Source of the DNA: Pestalotiopsis fici W106-1
Lineage: Eukaryota > Ascomycota > Sordariomycetes > Amphisphaeriales > Sporocadaceae
Direction: 5' to 3'
Length of the DNA: 64,000 nt
NCBI RefSeq assembly: GCF_000516985.1
Contig: NW_006917096.1
Location: forward strand, 248,001 to 312,000
The translations under genes and the position numbers were made by a program. The notes under the pieces were generated by a model. The model saw only the letters and a list, made by a program, of their open reading frames with translations. It had not been told where the DNA came from and ran no database searches. Shown piece by piece: positions 1-13,350 of the stretch. The number at the start of each line of letters is the position of its first letter. Within the stretch, counting starts at the first letter, position 1.

Positions 1-2774
1 GCTTCTGGCCCTGATCGACAACACCACCGCGGAATCTAGAGAAAAAGCTTGGCTCTCGACTTTATTGTTCCCAATTCCTCCTTGGTTTGAACACAAGCGA
101 ATTGCCTCACCAACGTCTCCTGTCTGTGATCAATGGTATCAGGGGCGTCGTATTCTGGGCTCCCGTCAGACATGCGAGAAATATGCGGTGTATGTAAGGG
201 GCCAAGACATGGTATGGAAGGTTTCGTGCTCTGTGCATCGCCACGTTCGGGGGAAGCAAACCCCCTCGAAAGGGAAGAAAAAGAAGACTCCAGAATACCC
301 CGGGCTTCCACAAGCCATGATATGCCAGGCAATGGGTGGGCAGTCATCCATCACAACATTTCAACTTCGGGCGTCCGGGGGACCTTGCCAAGCAATGACG
401 TCCATCTTATCATCATCCCATCTCATCTCGTCCTCAGCTATGCAGACTCGGGATCATGCCGGAATGGAGCTCCCTATTCGAGCTCTCTGAGACAGAACCC
501 TGGGCGCTTATCGTTGACAAGAGCGAAAGAGAGGAAAACCTTATTTAATTCCTTTAGACTGCGGTTCCCAGTGCTCCGGCGTTTACGCGATCATACATAG
601 TAGATGCCATGACTCAAACGCCCATAGTAAGTGGTAGTGTGCTCTATATGGTAATTGAATGTATCCACATCCATTTCTCGCAATCAATGTCTGCCTCCTT
701 TCAAAGTCGCTCCTACAAGCAGCGCATTGACTACTACTGAGTATGTAAACCCAGAAAACAAGCCCGTATCCAAGCCTGTCAGCGTGGTCCGATGTAAAGT
801 CCCGCCAAAGGGTTCCGCCAAAAAGGCGTCCAGACCAGACTGGAGAACAACTGGGACTGGGAAGAGAACAAAAAAAACAACAAAGAAAAAAAACTGATAG
901 GGCCCCCGGTCAAAAAGGAAGGCCGCCGCAACCCACCCCCCCTTTCCATCCGAGGCAAGGGGGGAAAGGCCCTTTGAGTCGTTTCACAAACCCGCCAGCC
1001 ATCTCGTCCATTATCATGATTGGCCGCGTCATCTATTAATCCATGCTAGCGATCCAGCGGTTGACCCGGGCCCAGAACGCCTCTCTTCTTTTCTCTTCTT
1101 CGCGCCTTGGGCCTTTTTTCTCGGGTCAGCACACAAAGCAGAAGCCGCCCAGTCCAGTTGAATGCGACAAATGGGTCCGTTTCCCCCCTCTTCCAAAACA
1201 TAATTCTCCGATATCCCTTTCATTTCTTTTTGGCGACTTTTATGCAAGTCAGCACATGAAGAGATTACTTCTCATTCACTTCATTCATGCCGTGCATCGC
1301 AAGTACGCATCATGTATGTGTCTGCTATGTATTTACTTTGTGTGTGCTTGTATGCAATGCGCTGCCGTTAAAGGCACCGCATATGAAAAACGGTCGCGAT
1401 CAACTACAGAGGCGCGAAATTGGTGAAGAGAAAAACACACAATTCAGCACACGATGCCGTCGAGAGGCAAGTCGCATCGTCCAGTTTGTACATTGCACAA
1501 ATACTCAAAATCATCCATGCTCCTATCGCCAGGCCTCCTGCTCTTCTGCCCTTCGAGCTGGTTATCGAAGGATGAATCCTGGCCGTTGGAATCCTTCCAT
1601 GGCGTTCCCTTGAACCGTGTGTCTATTCTTATTAAGATGAGTGCCCACGCCATCACCAGAGGCAGCGCACGTATTCGCTTACGTTGCGTTCCTTGAGGGC
1701 CCCCTAGGACGCCCAAGGAATCACTGCGGATTCTTGGATTTTTGTCCGGGGTGGACCAGTGTTTTGTCTTGGCAGACTCCTCCTAGGTTGCGACTATTTT
1801 TCCTTCTTCTTCAACGTGGACCATGTTGTGCTAGGCTAGGCTTTTGATCGCGAGATGTTTGGTTAATAGCCATGTATCCGCTCAATCAAATAAGATGAGA
1901 TGACTGGAGATTGCAGAAGCGACCTATCCGCCAGTCCGTCCGTCCAGTGCGTCGTCAAGGTCCGAGTATGCGGTGTGGCCCCACTGCCGTTTATGAAAGA
2001 GTCACATCGCTAACCACCAAGGCCCGGCTTTTCTTTATTTCTTATTCAGCCTCACAATCAACTGGAAACAAACTAGAGCTTAATATGTGGTTTCCTCTGA
2101 TGATTCTTCTACCATGGAATGATTACGCGATATAAGCTTTCATTACTCGTCATGCTCATACAAATCACTCATACTGACAGCAAAAATGGAACCCGGAGTC
2201 GGAAATTGTTTTTCGGTCGTCCAAGATGAATAGTCGTCTTCCTAGAGTCATTAGTCTGCAATGTAATTATACTAGATTCATCATCATTTTCATCATTGAG
2301 GTGGACTTCCTCTCTCCGTGCAGTTGCAGATAGGTAGCCAAGTTCACAGCGCAAAAGACACAAGCAAAGATTTTTGTCTTGCCCAGTTGAAACGGGCTTT
2401 CTTTCTATTATTTTATATCTACATCGACTTTAATATGGTCGCTTCTGTCACAGTTTTGTAGAAATCAGTAAACGCCATAACACTCCAGGGCCCGGTTGAA
2501 CAATGGACCACTTGATATCTTCCCATCCCTTTTCATGCTCTCATTGTTGAATGCTCCGATCCTGCCTTTCCTGTAGAACTTTTCATCAATTTGAAACAAG
2601 CCTGTTGAACGCCGATGTTGAAATCGAATCAAATAGTACCCTTCCTTCGGGTATGTATGCAGTTCCACGGAAATGACAAAATCACCTGTACAACTCCTCT
2701 CTTATGCTGGCGATTCCATGTCTATGTCTATATGACAGTGGAAATCACCATTACCGTGCTGTGAAGCACATGAT
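1..2774. other. Intergenic, no supported gene
   Basis: No convincing coding region was found in these 2.7 kb. Several open frames exist, including one open from base 2 to 490 and one at 133-600. They overlap each other in different frames and on both strands, have no recognisable domain, and show no intron signals joining them. A lysine-rich frame at 655-897 lies in an A-rich stretch. The last few hundred bases are the 3' flank of the methionine synthase gene. The left edge could be the downstream flank of a gene outside the window. Confidence 0.5.
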
Positions 2775-5256
2775 TTATTTGGCGTACTTGGCACGGAAGT
2801 ACTTGGCGGCGTTGACCATGTTGACCAGAGCCTCCTTGGTCTCCTTCCACTGACGGGTCTTGAGACCACAGTCAGGGTCGATCCAAAGCTGCTCAGGCTT
2901 GAGGTACTGAAGCATCTCCTCAATACGGTCCTTGATCTCCTGCTCGCTGGGGACACGGGGCGAGTGGATATCGTAGACACCAGGGCCAATGTGACGGGGG
3001 TAAGCCTCCTCGACGAAGACACCAAGGAGCTTGGCGTCCGACTTGCTGTTCTCAATGGAGAGAACATCAGCGTCGAGAGCGGCAATGGCGTGGAAGAAGT
3101 CCTGGAACTCGGAGTAACAGAAGTGAGAGTGGATCTGAGTCGAGTCCTCAACGCCAACGGTCGACAGACGGAAAGCCTTGACGGCCCAGTCGAGGTAGGC
3201 CTCACGCTCCTTGCCAGAGCGGAGGGGAAGACCCTCACGCAGGGCAGGCTCGTCGACCTGGATGACGTCAATGCCAGCCTTCTCAAGGTCAACGACCTCG
3301 TCACGGAGGGCAAGAGCAAGCTGCTCAGCCTGGACGGACTGGTGGACATCATCACGGGGGAAAGACCATCTCAAGCAAGTGACGGGGCCAGTCAACATAC
3401 CCTTCATGGGCTTCTTGGAGACGGAGGCGGCGTACTTGGACTCCTTGACGGTCATGGGGGCAGGGCGAGAGATGTCACCGACGATGATCGGGGGACGAAC
3501 ACATCGGGAACCGTAGCTCTGAACCCAGGCGTGGGTGGTGAAGGCGTAACCCTTGAGGCGCTCACCGAAGTACTGCACCATGTCGTTACGCTCGGGCTCA
3601 CCGTGGACGTAGACGTCCAGGTCGAGCTCATCCTGGATCTTGACGTTCATGTCAATCTCCTGCTCAATGAACTTGTCGTACTGAGCCTCGGTTATCTCCT
3701 TCTTGGTGAACTTGGCACGCTGGATACGGATCTCCTTGGTCTGGGGGAAAGATCCAATGGTGGTGGTGGGGAACAGGGGAAGGTTCAGCTTCTTCTGCTG
3801 CTGGGCAATTCTGGAGGGGAACTCAGACTTGCGGTTGTAGTCCGAGGCTTGAATCTTGGACTGACGCTCCTTGACGGCGGCATCGTTGGTACGCTCAGAG
3901 GTGGCGCGAGCCTGGACAGACTTGGCGTTGGCCTCAAGGGCCTCGCGGACGGCAGCAGGGCCCTCAGTGACGGCCTTGGCGATGATGGCAATCTCAACAG
4001 CCTTCTCAGAGGCGAAAGCGAACCAGTCAGCGATCTCAGCGTCCAGCTTCTTCTCGCTGGCCAGAGTGTGAGGAGTGTGGAGGAGGGAGCTGGAGGTAGC
4101 GGCAATGACGCGGTCCTTGCCGAGCTTCTGCACGGCGGACTCGACGGTCTCAATGGCGCGCTTCAGGTTGGTCTTCCAGATGTTACGTCCGTCGACGACA
4201 CCGGCAGACAGGATAGTCTTGGAGCCAAGGCTGCTGGCAACAGTCTCGAGCTGCTCAGGGTTGCGGACCAGGTCGACGTGGACAGCGTAGATGTCCTTGG
4301 GGACAAGGTCGATGTTGTGGACAATGTCACCAAAGTAGGTGGTGAAGACCAGCTTGGGGATCTTGTCACCAAGGCTAGCGAGCTTCTCGTAGGTAGGCTT
4401 GAAAGCAGCCTTGGTCTTGCTGGGCAGGTCCAGGACAAGGACGGGCTCGTCAATCTGGACAGTCTCGGCACCAGCCTCCTTCAGCTTGCTGAGGAGCTCC
4501 TCGTAGACAGGCACAAGCTTGTCGAGCAGGTCAATGGGGTCAACCTTTTGACCACGGTCTGCCTTACCCAGGTGGAGGAAGGAGACGGGACCAACAAGGA
4601 CGGGTCTGGTGGCGACACCGGCCTCCTTGGCCTCTGTGAACTCAGCAACAGCCTTGGGAGTGGCAGTGAGCTTGAAGGTCTGGTTGTCCTGGAGAGTGGG
4701 CTTGACGTAGTGGTAGTTGGAGTCAAACCACTTGACCATCTCCAAGGAAGGAACATCAACACCACCCTTCTGGTGGCCACGGCCCATGGCAAAGTATTCA
4801 TCGACACGGTCGAGACCGGCGCTGCTGTATCGCTCAGGAACGGCCTGGAGAGTAGAGAGTCAGATTTCAAGTAGCTCATAGCGAAGGGGGGGCAGTCTAA
4901 TCAACTTACACCGAAGTCCTGGATGTGAGAGAGAACCTGATCGTACAGGGCAAAGTCGTTGCTGGGGATGATGTCGACACCAGCATCCTTCTGGATCTTC
5001 CAGTGAGCCAATCGCAGACGCTTGGCCTCGGCGAGGAGGTCAGCCTGCGAGAGGTTGCCAGCCCAGTCTGAAAGGAGAAATTATGTCAGCACAAGCTTCC
5101 GGGGTAGGTGCACAAGCATTGCCTGGCAGCTATGCTGCAATTGTATGCAATTGCACGCAAACATGACAATTGGGTTCACTCACAAGCCTCAGTTGCCTTC
5201 TTCAGGTCACGGTTCACACCCATGCGGGGGAAACCCAAGACTGCGGACTGAACCAT
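2775..5256 (-). CDS. met6: Cobalamin-independent methionine synthase (MetE/Met6)
   Basis: This enzyme transfers the methyl group of 5-methyltetrahydropteroyl-polyglutamate to homocysteine, the last step of methionine synthesis in the cytosol. Three exons (5256-5184, 5067-4910, 4844-2775) join in frame to 766 residues, the usual fungal length. The start MVQSAVLGFPRMG is the conserved N-terminus. Zinc and homocysteine ligands are visible in the C-terminal barrel: His651 and Cys653 in HSHFCYSEF, Glu675 in IENSKSD and Cys736 in DPDCGLKTR. The coding sequence is strongly biased to C- and G-ending codons, as expected of a highly expressed gene. That bias also creates a 636-codon open frame on the opposite strand, which is a shadow. 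Exact intron borders are read by eye but all phases agree. Confidence 0.97.
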
Positions 5257-7410
5257 CTTGCCCGTAATTCTCGAGATCTGTGATATGCGGGGTATACTGG
5301 AGGATTTCGTCAGCAACTAGTTTCCACGCAGTAGTAACAAGATAGAGAGAGCGGGGGAAATCGAGACCGTTGGGGAGGGGAAAACGTACAAAAAAGACAG
5401 GTTTTTTGTTCCAGTCTCTAGTGATGGGGTTTAGAGAAAGGAGAATGTGATGAAGAGAAGAGAAGGACAGATTCAACAAGCAGCTCGAGGGAAGTCAAAT
5501 TTTTATGGGCTGTCGAAGGCGGGAGGACAGAGGAGTGATCGGCGGAGGGCGGGTTGGGCGGTGAGGGGTCCTGAAGCTAGGTAAGACTGAGGTAGCACCA
5601 AGCAACCTCGCCGTGTCTGTACAGATGGCGGGGTTGTCTCAGCAGAAAGCATCAGTATGGCGATAGAGCGAAAAGTTCAGGGTCCGACAGCGGGGGGTAG
5701 CTTGGTAGGCCTGGGGGTCTAGATCTCTATGTGAACCGTGCCCAAACATGCACACTTGCTGGGCGGCTGTCGGAATAGGTACCAGTGTACAACAAATCGC
5801 GGTGCTGTGAAGTAGCGATGGCGCCATTCGGCCTATGAGAAAATCAGACCCATATCCTCCCCGAGATCGCCTAAGGTACTGCCAATCCTGCAAAGAGAAA
5901 ATCACACATCCCCCCCTGGTCTGGCAAAGCAGAGCAAACCATCCGAGGAGAAGAGCTGACATGACTGATGATGAGTCCAGTGCATCTAAAGTTGGTGATG
6001 GGACTGCTCTGAAATCTTTCGCTGCTTCCCCGCTCCGAAGACCTACATAGTTCATTCATAAACCTTATTTACCTAGATTCCTACCAGCCCCTACATGATA
6101 CATTGCAGTATCTTCGGGGGGTATGTTTTATAATGTCCCTACATGCTACACATTGTATCAACAGCCGGCAAGACATGGAAGTTGATGCAAAGCGGCGTCA
6201 GTGTGTAAGCATTGAGTTCACGAATCACGAATCACCACTCGCGTTGAGCGCCAATCCCTACATCTTGATTAGCCATCGTGCAGTCGAGCTAATAGAAAAA
6301 AAAAAAAAAGAATTGCTATGTATCTAGGCGAGGCTAGCCAAGTAAGCGTCAATTTGGAATGCACCAATCCAGGCATACGGCTCTCGTCGGGATTTTTTCT
6401 TTTCTTTGAGATAGCAAAATCCTCCATGTGTCTTGGAATACAGTCATGACACGACAGCCAACCTTTGATCTTATGCACCAGTGGCACCGCCTTGCAAAGT
6501 GGATTGGGGCATCCGCTGCCTGTCTGCAATTTGAAGATTGCATCATCCTATATTACCTAGTACACAATCCTTAAACGGGGTCGAGTAATTGAGGCGATCC
6601 TGCATAAGTGGCAGGTATTATCGGCCCATCTCGGAGACTAACGGCGGCAAAGCCAAGCAAATCCACTCGGAGCTTTCACGACTGGTTAGGAACTCACAGC
6701 ACATCTGTCGCTTGCTATTGCCAGTGGGTATTACATAAGAGGCAGACGACATTCGTAGCTTCAACCTATACATTGAAGCTTTCTTTCAAATTCAGAACCA
6801 CCACCTTGAACACCATGAGAAGAGAAAGACATCGGAAGGTATCGTCGAATTTCCAAGTGGCACAAGCGGACTGCTCTTTTTTCCACGCTGAGTGCTATAA
6901 AAATAACATACACCATATTTGTACGAGATCAAGCAGCCTAAACGTTTCTTGGGTCATGCCGTTGTGGAATTTGTCAATTATACATGTCGCTTGGTCATAA
7001 ACATGAATATTGTGCAGCATTCAAAATGTTGCTTTCTTCCGTTGACATCAGGTCAAAGCACTTTCCTTTATCAATGCAGGTCTATATGGAAGGAAGCCGC
7101 AGCTCATCACCGCGCGGGTGCGCTTCAATGTTCGTAGCTTCCTCCTTCAGGGTCGAACTTGCGCGCCTGGAAGGTCATTTGACAATGTAGGTACATCAGG
7201 TTACCTCATGGGTGACCAATCGCTCGTTGTAGCTCACAGCAAAACATGAGCCCGGGCAGGCATCAAATCAACCATCAAGCCCATCACTGTCCGCTGTGTC
7301 GATGCATCATTGATCTCTTCGATCGGGGTCCATCTGTGGCAACGTTATCAAAATAGATTGTGGCCCCTAGACAGCCACAAGTCTCGGCTCCCATCTCTCG
7401 GTTTTGCAAG
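5257..7410. other. Divergent intergenic region
   Basis: About 2.1 kb separate the methionine synthase start (leftward) from the disordered-protein gene (rightward). The first 250 bases upstream of the methionine synthase ATG are its leader and promoter. The rest holds short open frames on both strands with no recognisable domain or splice structure, and an A13 run at about 6297-6309. I see no tRNA, transposon or repeat here. Confidence 0.5.
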
Positions 7411-10400
7411 ATGCCGGCCTTGTGCTGCTGTTCAAGCCGCGGTGCTTACCCAAGTGGAGATAGGTCAACACCAATAGCTCAACTACCTGCCCGTCCTGCC
7501 CAAGCCAGGCTTCCCAGAGCCCAGCGTAAGGGACAAAACCATGATGGCCCAGCTGTCATGATTGACACTCCTGCCCCCTCGCTCGTCGCAACGCCCAGAC
7601 AGCAAGCTGTTCTCGATCCAACAGTCATTGAGGTCGACGACTCTGACAGTGAAGACGAGCCTTCTGATCTGAGGACACCGCCAACCACTGCTCTAGGAGC
7701 GCTAAAGACCAAACTCATCCGTCGCTTGTCCCAAAAGTCACAATCCAAAAGGCAGTCGCAACAGAGCATCGGTAGCAGCGAGGAAGAACTCGCACGTCGT
7801 GCAGAGTTGAGGCGACTGAGGCAAAAGAGAATCCAGGGTGAGCTCAGCACAGAGACCGACTTGGTCAACAGCGGTCATGATCATGTTCCGTCTAGACGTA
7901 CATCTCCCTCACCTTCTGAACGACCTGATATCACTGGAGGTGGGCCTAGGGATACTATCGAGTTCTCCGTGTGCGATATTGACACGGCAACTTCCAACAG
8001 CTCTGATTCTCCTGCTCGAGAGATGATTGCAGTGGCTCTACCGATAGTCGTTAGTACCGGAACTTCTCTCTGTCGCCACGGTAGCTGCCCAACAAGTGCC
8101 ACCAGCCCATGTGAGCCTTCAGCTCCGCATGCTCGACAAGCTCTGCGAGAGCACCGCTCAGTTCCAAAGATGCTGCTCTCACCTCAGATGGAGCCTCCCA
8201 CTCTATCTGATACTTCCACCACAAGCTCCGTAGCCTCTTGGCGTCTGTCTTATAGCGCTGGGCATCTGGCGGAATACATTGGCGCGCTCCCAGACGCTGA
8301 CCCTGAGAGCGAAGAAATGGTCAAGCATGCCTCTGGGCAACAACCGACGATCCCTCGAAATGATGCGAACGATGATACAGAGCGACCCCATGATGAACGC
8401 TTGCCCCATGCTCCAGATGCTCCATCAAGGTCCTCAACAAATCGCCGTATGGATCATGAGAACAAGTCGTTCGCAGCCGGCTCTCATGCCGATGAAACAA
8501 ATTTTGAGCAATCCACTGCCATTTTCCACGACACAACTCACTCTGAGCATTTTTCACCACTGGATCTCTGGTTACGCGTTTCCAATACACTCCAGTCCAT
8601 TTCGCACTCATCAACGCGTCGCAATAGTGATAGTGTGCTCGAAGGCCGCCCAGAACGCCCCTTATTGAGCGACTTGGATCCTAATACAAAGAACGCCCGA
8701 GGAAGACCATCGTCTTCCTCATCGCAATCCGGCATGAATCAGAATCTGTTGAAGATATCCAGCTGCTTTCCGACAAATGAAAAACTTAATGCTCCATCAA
8801 CGCAACATTGGGAGCCGGCTGAACAATTAGTCCAGCACACTACGTTATCAAGAGACGACAGACAGGGCCTCGCGGTGGTCAACTCACCTGCAGATCCTGC
8901 TCCTGGGTTGGCCGATGCTGAATGCACGCCATCAGCGCAGAGAAATGACACAAAACGCAGCGCTGGGTACTTGAACGAGATTGAGTGTGATAAAGCTAGT
9001 GGCAGTGAGTTTCCAAAATTTGTGATATTATTCATGGAATCGCACTGATCTCTGATTGCATAGAGCTTCTGAGCGACACAACAAGACTTGATTCGAACGA
9101 CTCCGGAGCAGAGTTTTGCGAGACGGAACCAGCCCAGACATCAACGCAGCGCACGGTAGAATCTGAGCGGGACCGACTTCACCCCACGCCTGCAGGCTTG
9201 GACCCAGTCTCTGCGAGTGTGATTAATGAACAAGCGGAGATGAAGACAGATTCTACAGACTTTTGTGAACAGCTTCAAGTTAGAGAATCCATTGACAGCA
9301 GACTTCGACCACTCGTTGAGAACAGTCAAGCACGGTCCATCAAAAAGACCTCGCTATTTGCGCGATTGTTTCCAAGCAAAGCAAAGCCTCGAAATACACT
9401 ACGCAAACACCAGTCCGAAAGAGATAATTCGAGAACCGTAAATGACGGCCCTAGGAATCATGCAACTCCAAACAGTTCTCAATACGCGACGCAAGAAAGA
9501 AGGGGTCAGCAATTTTCCAATGAAGGCGGCAATTTGAAATTGGAAGAGACCGCTACAGATCTGTGGCAGCGTGCAGTCAGACTTGAGGCAGAGCGACGTG
9601 AAGGATGCGCTCGAAACCAACCTGAAAGTCAGTATGAAGAACAGACGCCCCAGGTCGTAATTCAGGACTCTCGCGGTATGTCTACCAATGACGTGGTACC
9701 CACTGGACCCCACACCCGAGAGGCAAGTTCTGTTTATAGTCGAAGTCACAATGAAGACGGATCGGGTATCCCATCAACGCCGTCCAGACCCTTGACTGGC
9801 CAGGACGAAATGCAAATCACCAGCACCTCTCTGGAATCATCAAGCCGTATTCTCAAGGAATGGCAGCACCAGGTCCAAACTGAGCGCTCCGACGCAGAAC
9901 AAACACCTAGTTTTAGAACTCATATTTATGCCACACAAAGACGTCAGGGTGTACCAGAATCTTGGGCAAAATGGCCTTCTCATGATAGAGAAGAGCGAAA
10001 CGGAGCTACTGGCGTTGATGATTTGGTAACGCCCAAGGACTTTGCTGTGGCTGAAGCCAGTGTTGCCGGTCTGACAAAGTGGTCTACAGACAAGGAGATC
10101 AAAGTCGATGATTTGGACGAAGGTCATGCGACACCGGAACGGCGATCTTTCTCGAATAAATTCGGACGGACGCTACGAGAAAGCCTTGCCAAGTTACGTC
10201 CTGAACGCGATGGCCCCAATACTAACCGCATCAATCTTTCCACTCACGCAAGAAAAAGACCTTGTTCATCTGGAAGTCTTGAGTATCCCGAGCTTGAGCT
10301 TTTGCCACAAAATGGGGGTTACAAGGAGTTGGAAGCTCTCGAGAAGACGATTGACCACCTCAAGCGTCCATCTATGACAAGTGGAACACGATCAAGAGGA

Positions 10401-10808
10401 CTCAGTGGAGCCTCCTCAAGGACACCCTTAAGCCTTCGATTTGCTCAAGAAGTACAAAGCCTACAGAACTACGACAGGAGCGGATCGCCAGACACCGGCG
10501 ATTTCCCGAACACAGTCGCACTACAGCCTCCGAATACGCCGGTCGAGAAGAGGGAGCTGTCTCAAGCCAGATCAGGAGCTTCGCAGCAATATGGCACTCC
10601 GCTTACCCATGGTTCGTACGAAGACTGCGTTCCAACCCACATGCTGGATGAGAATGACTCGGCCAAGAGCGATACAGAACTTGCCGTAAGACGGACAAAA
10701 TCAGTTCTTGATCTTTCTACGGCCGAACACACCAAAAAGTACTGCACGTGGAATGGCCGTTCGAAGTCTGTATCTCTCAAGAGATTACGAGCAAGCAGAT
10801 CAGAGTGA
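7411..10808 (+). CDS. Large, mostly disordered protein of unknown function
   Basis: Two exons (7411-9004 and 9064-10808) are joined by a 59-base GTGAGT...ATAG intron and give about 1112 residues. I do not recognise the family. The sequence is rich in Ser, Thr, Asn, Gln, Arg and Pro and looks disordered. The N-terminal part holds PTVIEVDDSDSEDEP, a hydrophobic core followed by acidic and Ser residues like a SUMO-interacting motif. Next comes a basic, probably helical stretch (LIRRLSQKSQSKRQ ... ELARRAELRRLRQKRIQ). Another basic patch (SLFARLFPSKAKPR) and a basic C-terminus (NGRSKSVSLKRLRASRSE) follow. The first ATG, 7411, is used here. A second in-frame ATG at 7558 (MIDTPAPS) would remove 49 residues and could be the true start. 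A nuclear or scaffold role is only a guess. Confidence 0.8.
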
Positions 10809-11318
10809 GGACGTTTGTTTTGCATCATGGCGGGAGTTGGCTCGATGTTGCACGTTTGACGGGCAGAGCGTTGAAGACTTCAGAATCATGAATACTTACG
10901 GGACAACTTTCTTGGAACCTGGCAGAAGATGCATCACGCATTTATCTGTGTTTGTCTGTATTCATATCTTGGCCGTGTAACCATTTCACAGCTATTCCGG
11001 CATCATGTAACGTTATTGAGGTTCTCTGCGCACGGCTACATCATGTAACCAATTGTCATAACATATTCCGGTAAGGATTATCGATGTAAAATTGCATTTA
11101 TCCTCAACTCAATTGTCTTTTAGTACGCTTAATTCTTGCGGATCGTCTCGTGAATGGCGTGTATACGTTTACAAATATAGCCTTTAAACGATCAAGTCAT
11201 TCAATGGGAGTGAAGCATGGTGTGATATCGCGATACGAGAAACATTCGAATTGCTGTGACGTTTTTCTTCTAAAATCTTGTGTCCCTCAATCAACTGTTG
11301 ATGGGAGGACAAATACCA
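10809..11318. other. Convergent intergenic region
   Basis: These 510 bases lie between the 3' ends of the disordered-protein gene and NCS1 permease A. They hold the two 3' untranslated regions and AT-rich sequence. No gene or repeat was seen. Confidence 0.6.
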
Positions 11319-13350
11319 CTACATACTTCCTACTTTGGCCCCCAGATTCATCTTTGTCTCTGGGTTTGCAATTATCTGCACGCCCTCGATTGTTGCATCA
11401 CCTGTAATTTCATCCTCAAAATAGCCTTCGGGCTCGGCTTTTGCCAGTAATTCCCAATCTCTAGGTTTATCACTGTGTCTTTCGGGGTACACAGCTGGAC
11501 GCTCCAAGAAGGTGACCATGACATAATATGTCAGTGCTGCCGCTGACATGTACAAAACCCAACCAATCTTGTACATGTTTTTCGCCGATTGGTTGACTGC
11601 CAGTGGCTCGTACGAGCCAACAAGACCAGGTATACCAAAGCTGACACCGACGCACCATGCAATGACTCCAGGAATATGGACTCCAGAGGTGAACCAGTAG
11701 AGTCCACGTGGACGACCATTATATAGTGAAGGGATATGAATGTTTCCACGACGTACGATGAAGTAGTCTACAATCATGATCTAAACTCAAATGGTTAGCG
11801 AATAGAGTAGGTAGAGACTAATAGTTTTGTGTCACTTACACCACAGATTGGAGCCATGAAAATGTTGTAGCTACCGAGGAATGTGATGAACTTTTGGGCC
11901 GTGGCGATCAGTTCCCAAGGAACAAAACATACGCTCAGGACAGCGCAGAGGATCTGACCCCTCCGGATAGTGAGAATTCTTGGCAATAGACCATTCATGT
12001 CGGCTCCGAAAGGAAGGGAATTGGCGCCAATGTTCATGCCAAACACACTGAGAAGGTAGGTAAAGGACACCAGAAACACACCGGCCCGGCCCGCGGCAGT
12101 CCAATATCGATCGAGAATGGCTTCGTTGAGGTCCTGTAATACCATAGATTGTAAGTATAGTGCGCTTTCTTCAGATTCAGGAGCGTTTCATACCCAGAAA
12201 TTCCAATACGTCTCTCCCCAGGCACCTTGAATCGAGCTCGTGGCCGCAAGTCCAAGGAACATGACCAGGACCTTTGCGACAAACACCGAGACACCCTGCA
12301 GCGCGCCCGCGTCTCGAGGCGTCTTGCAGTACCGCGCCAGATCGGGCTGATTGACCAGCATGGGAGACAGCGTCCCGAGCACCGTGTTAATGCCGCTCAT
12401 GATGGCCCATCCCACGGGTCCGGTCGAGGACTTTGACTGGTCGTCAATGGTCGATAGGCCGGCTCCGTTGGCCATGCACCAGCCAAAGATTCCAAACGTG
12501 GCAATGGGCACAAGCAGGCCTTTGAGTGTGAAGAGAATTTGGATTCTAGATGGGTGTATAAAACACTTTCGAGTCACTGTTAGCACCCTGCCAATCGCGA
12601 AGCTTGTAGAAATGAAGAAATATGTCTTACCAGAGGGAACTGGATCAACCAGACGAGAAAAAAGCACAATAGCGTCTTGGACGTGACGTGCGCGGACGCG
12701 GGCAGCGTATTCCCCATGCCCTCCCAGGACGAACCGAAAATGCACCGCAGGCAGGTGGACAAGAGGTTGGCGCCGTAAAACGTCTGGATGCCGTAGGCAA
12801 TGGTACCAATGACGGCGCGGATAAAGACGAAGAAGAAGGAGCCGTACATGCCCATGGACGATCGGGCGAGCACTGGGTAGCCTATGTGGTATCGGGCGCC
12901 CGGCCTCGCCATTGCGGTGACTACGAGGCCGCTGATGGCGGATCCGATGATGCAGGATACGAGAGCTTGCTGCCATGTCTTTTTTTTTTTTTTATGTCAG
13001 TAATCTGCAAGTCATAGTGAGGCTTTCTATAGCCACGACTTTGAAAATTAATGAAAGAAGAAAGGAGACTCACTAGCCCGGCAGCAATTAAGGACGACGC
13101 GACATTCCACCCTGCGGTGCCAAAGGCTGTGGAAAGCCAGTATAGAGGCAAATTATACCTATAGACATTGTAAGTTTTCGAAAAGATGAACTGTATTCAA
13201 AAGTGATGCTCACCATGTCCACGTTCGTTCCTCGGGCGGCGTTGGCTCCAAATCGCGATTTGTCCATCGTGAGACTGGTTGCTTTTCGTCTACGGAGGAC
13301 TTTTGTTGCCGTAGGGCAGAGAATATCTTGGTTTTCCACTGCAAAGACAT
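11319..13350 (-). CDS. NCS1-family nucleobase/ureide permease A
   Basis: This is a plasma-membrane cation symporter of the nucleobase-cation-symport-1 family, whose members carry uracil, allantoin, hydantoins, cytosine/purines or thiamine. Six exons (13350-13214, 13158-13074, 12978-12631, 12565-12194, 12133-11840, 11780-11319) join in frame to 565 residues with about 12 membrane helices. Family hallmarks are RWTNRDLEPTPPEERTWTWYNLPLYWLS at the N-terminus, SPMLVNQPDLARY, and IGANSLPFGADMNGLLPRILTIRRGQ before a DYF(I/V)RRGN segment. The start MSLQWKTKIFSALRQQ was chosen because only this frame leads into the conserved motif. Two acceptors are unusual: AAAG directly after an A13 run (12979) and CGAAAG 19 bases from a GCTAAC branch site (12566). 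The gene shares its upstream region, with a CGGACT palindrome, with the NTF2-like gene. The substrate cannot be read from the sequence. Confidence 0.93.

Noticed and set aside
2..600. Overlapping open frames at the left edge (2-490 and 133-600)
   Set aside because: They occupy the same bases in different frames, lack domain character and intron signals, and have no support beyond being open.
655..897. Lysine-rich small frame ending in poly-Lys
   Set aside because: It arises from an A-rich tract. No homology is recognised and nothing indicates translation.
2964..4874. A 636-codon open frame on the plus strand opposite methionine synthase
   Set aside because: It is antisense to a certain gene. 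Its long openness follows from the strong G/C-ending codon bias of the real frame, and the protein is a Leu/Val/Gly/Asp-rich product with no domain.
9198..10808. Second half of the disordered protein as an independent gene
   Set aside because: It starts with TTG, and a 59-base consensus intron joins it in frame to the preceding exon.
11471..13017. Alternative-frame ORFs across NCS1 permease A, including a 262-codon frame at 12188-12976
   Set aside because: That frame mixes shadow sequence with the true exon 4. Splicing at consensus sites gives a continuous 565-residue permease instead.
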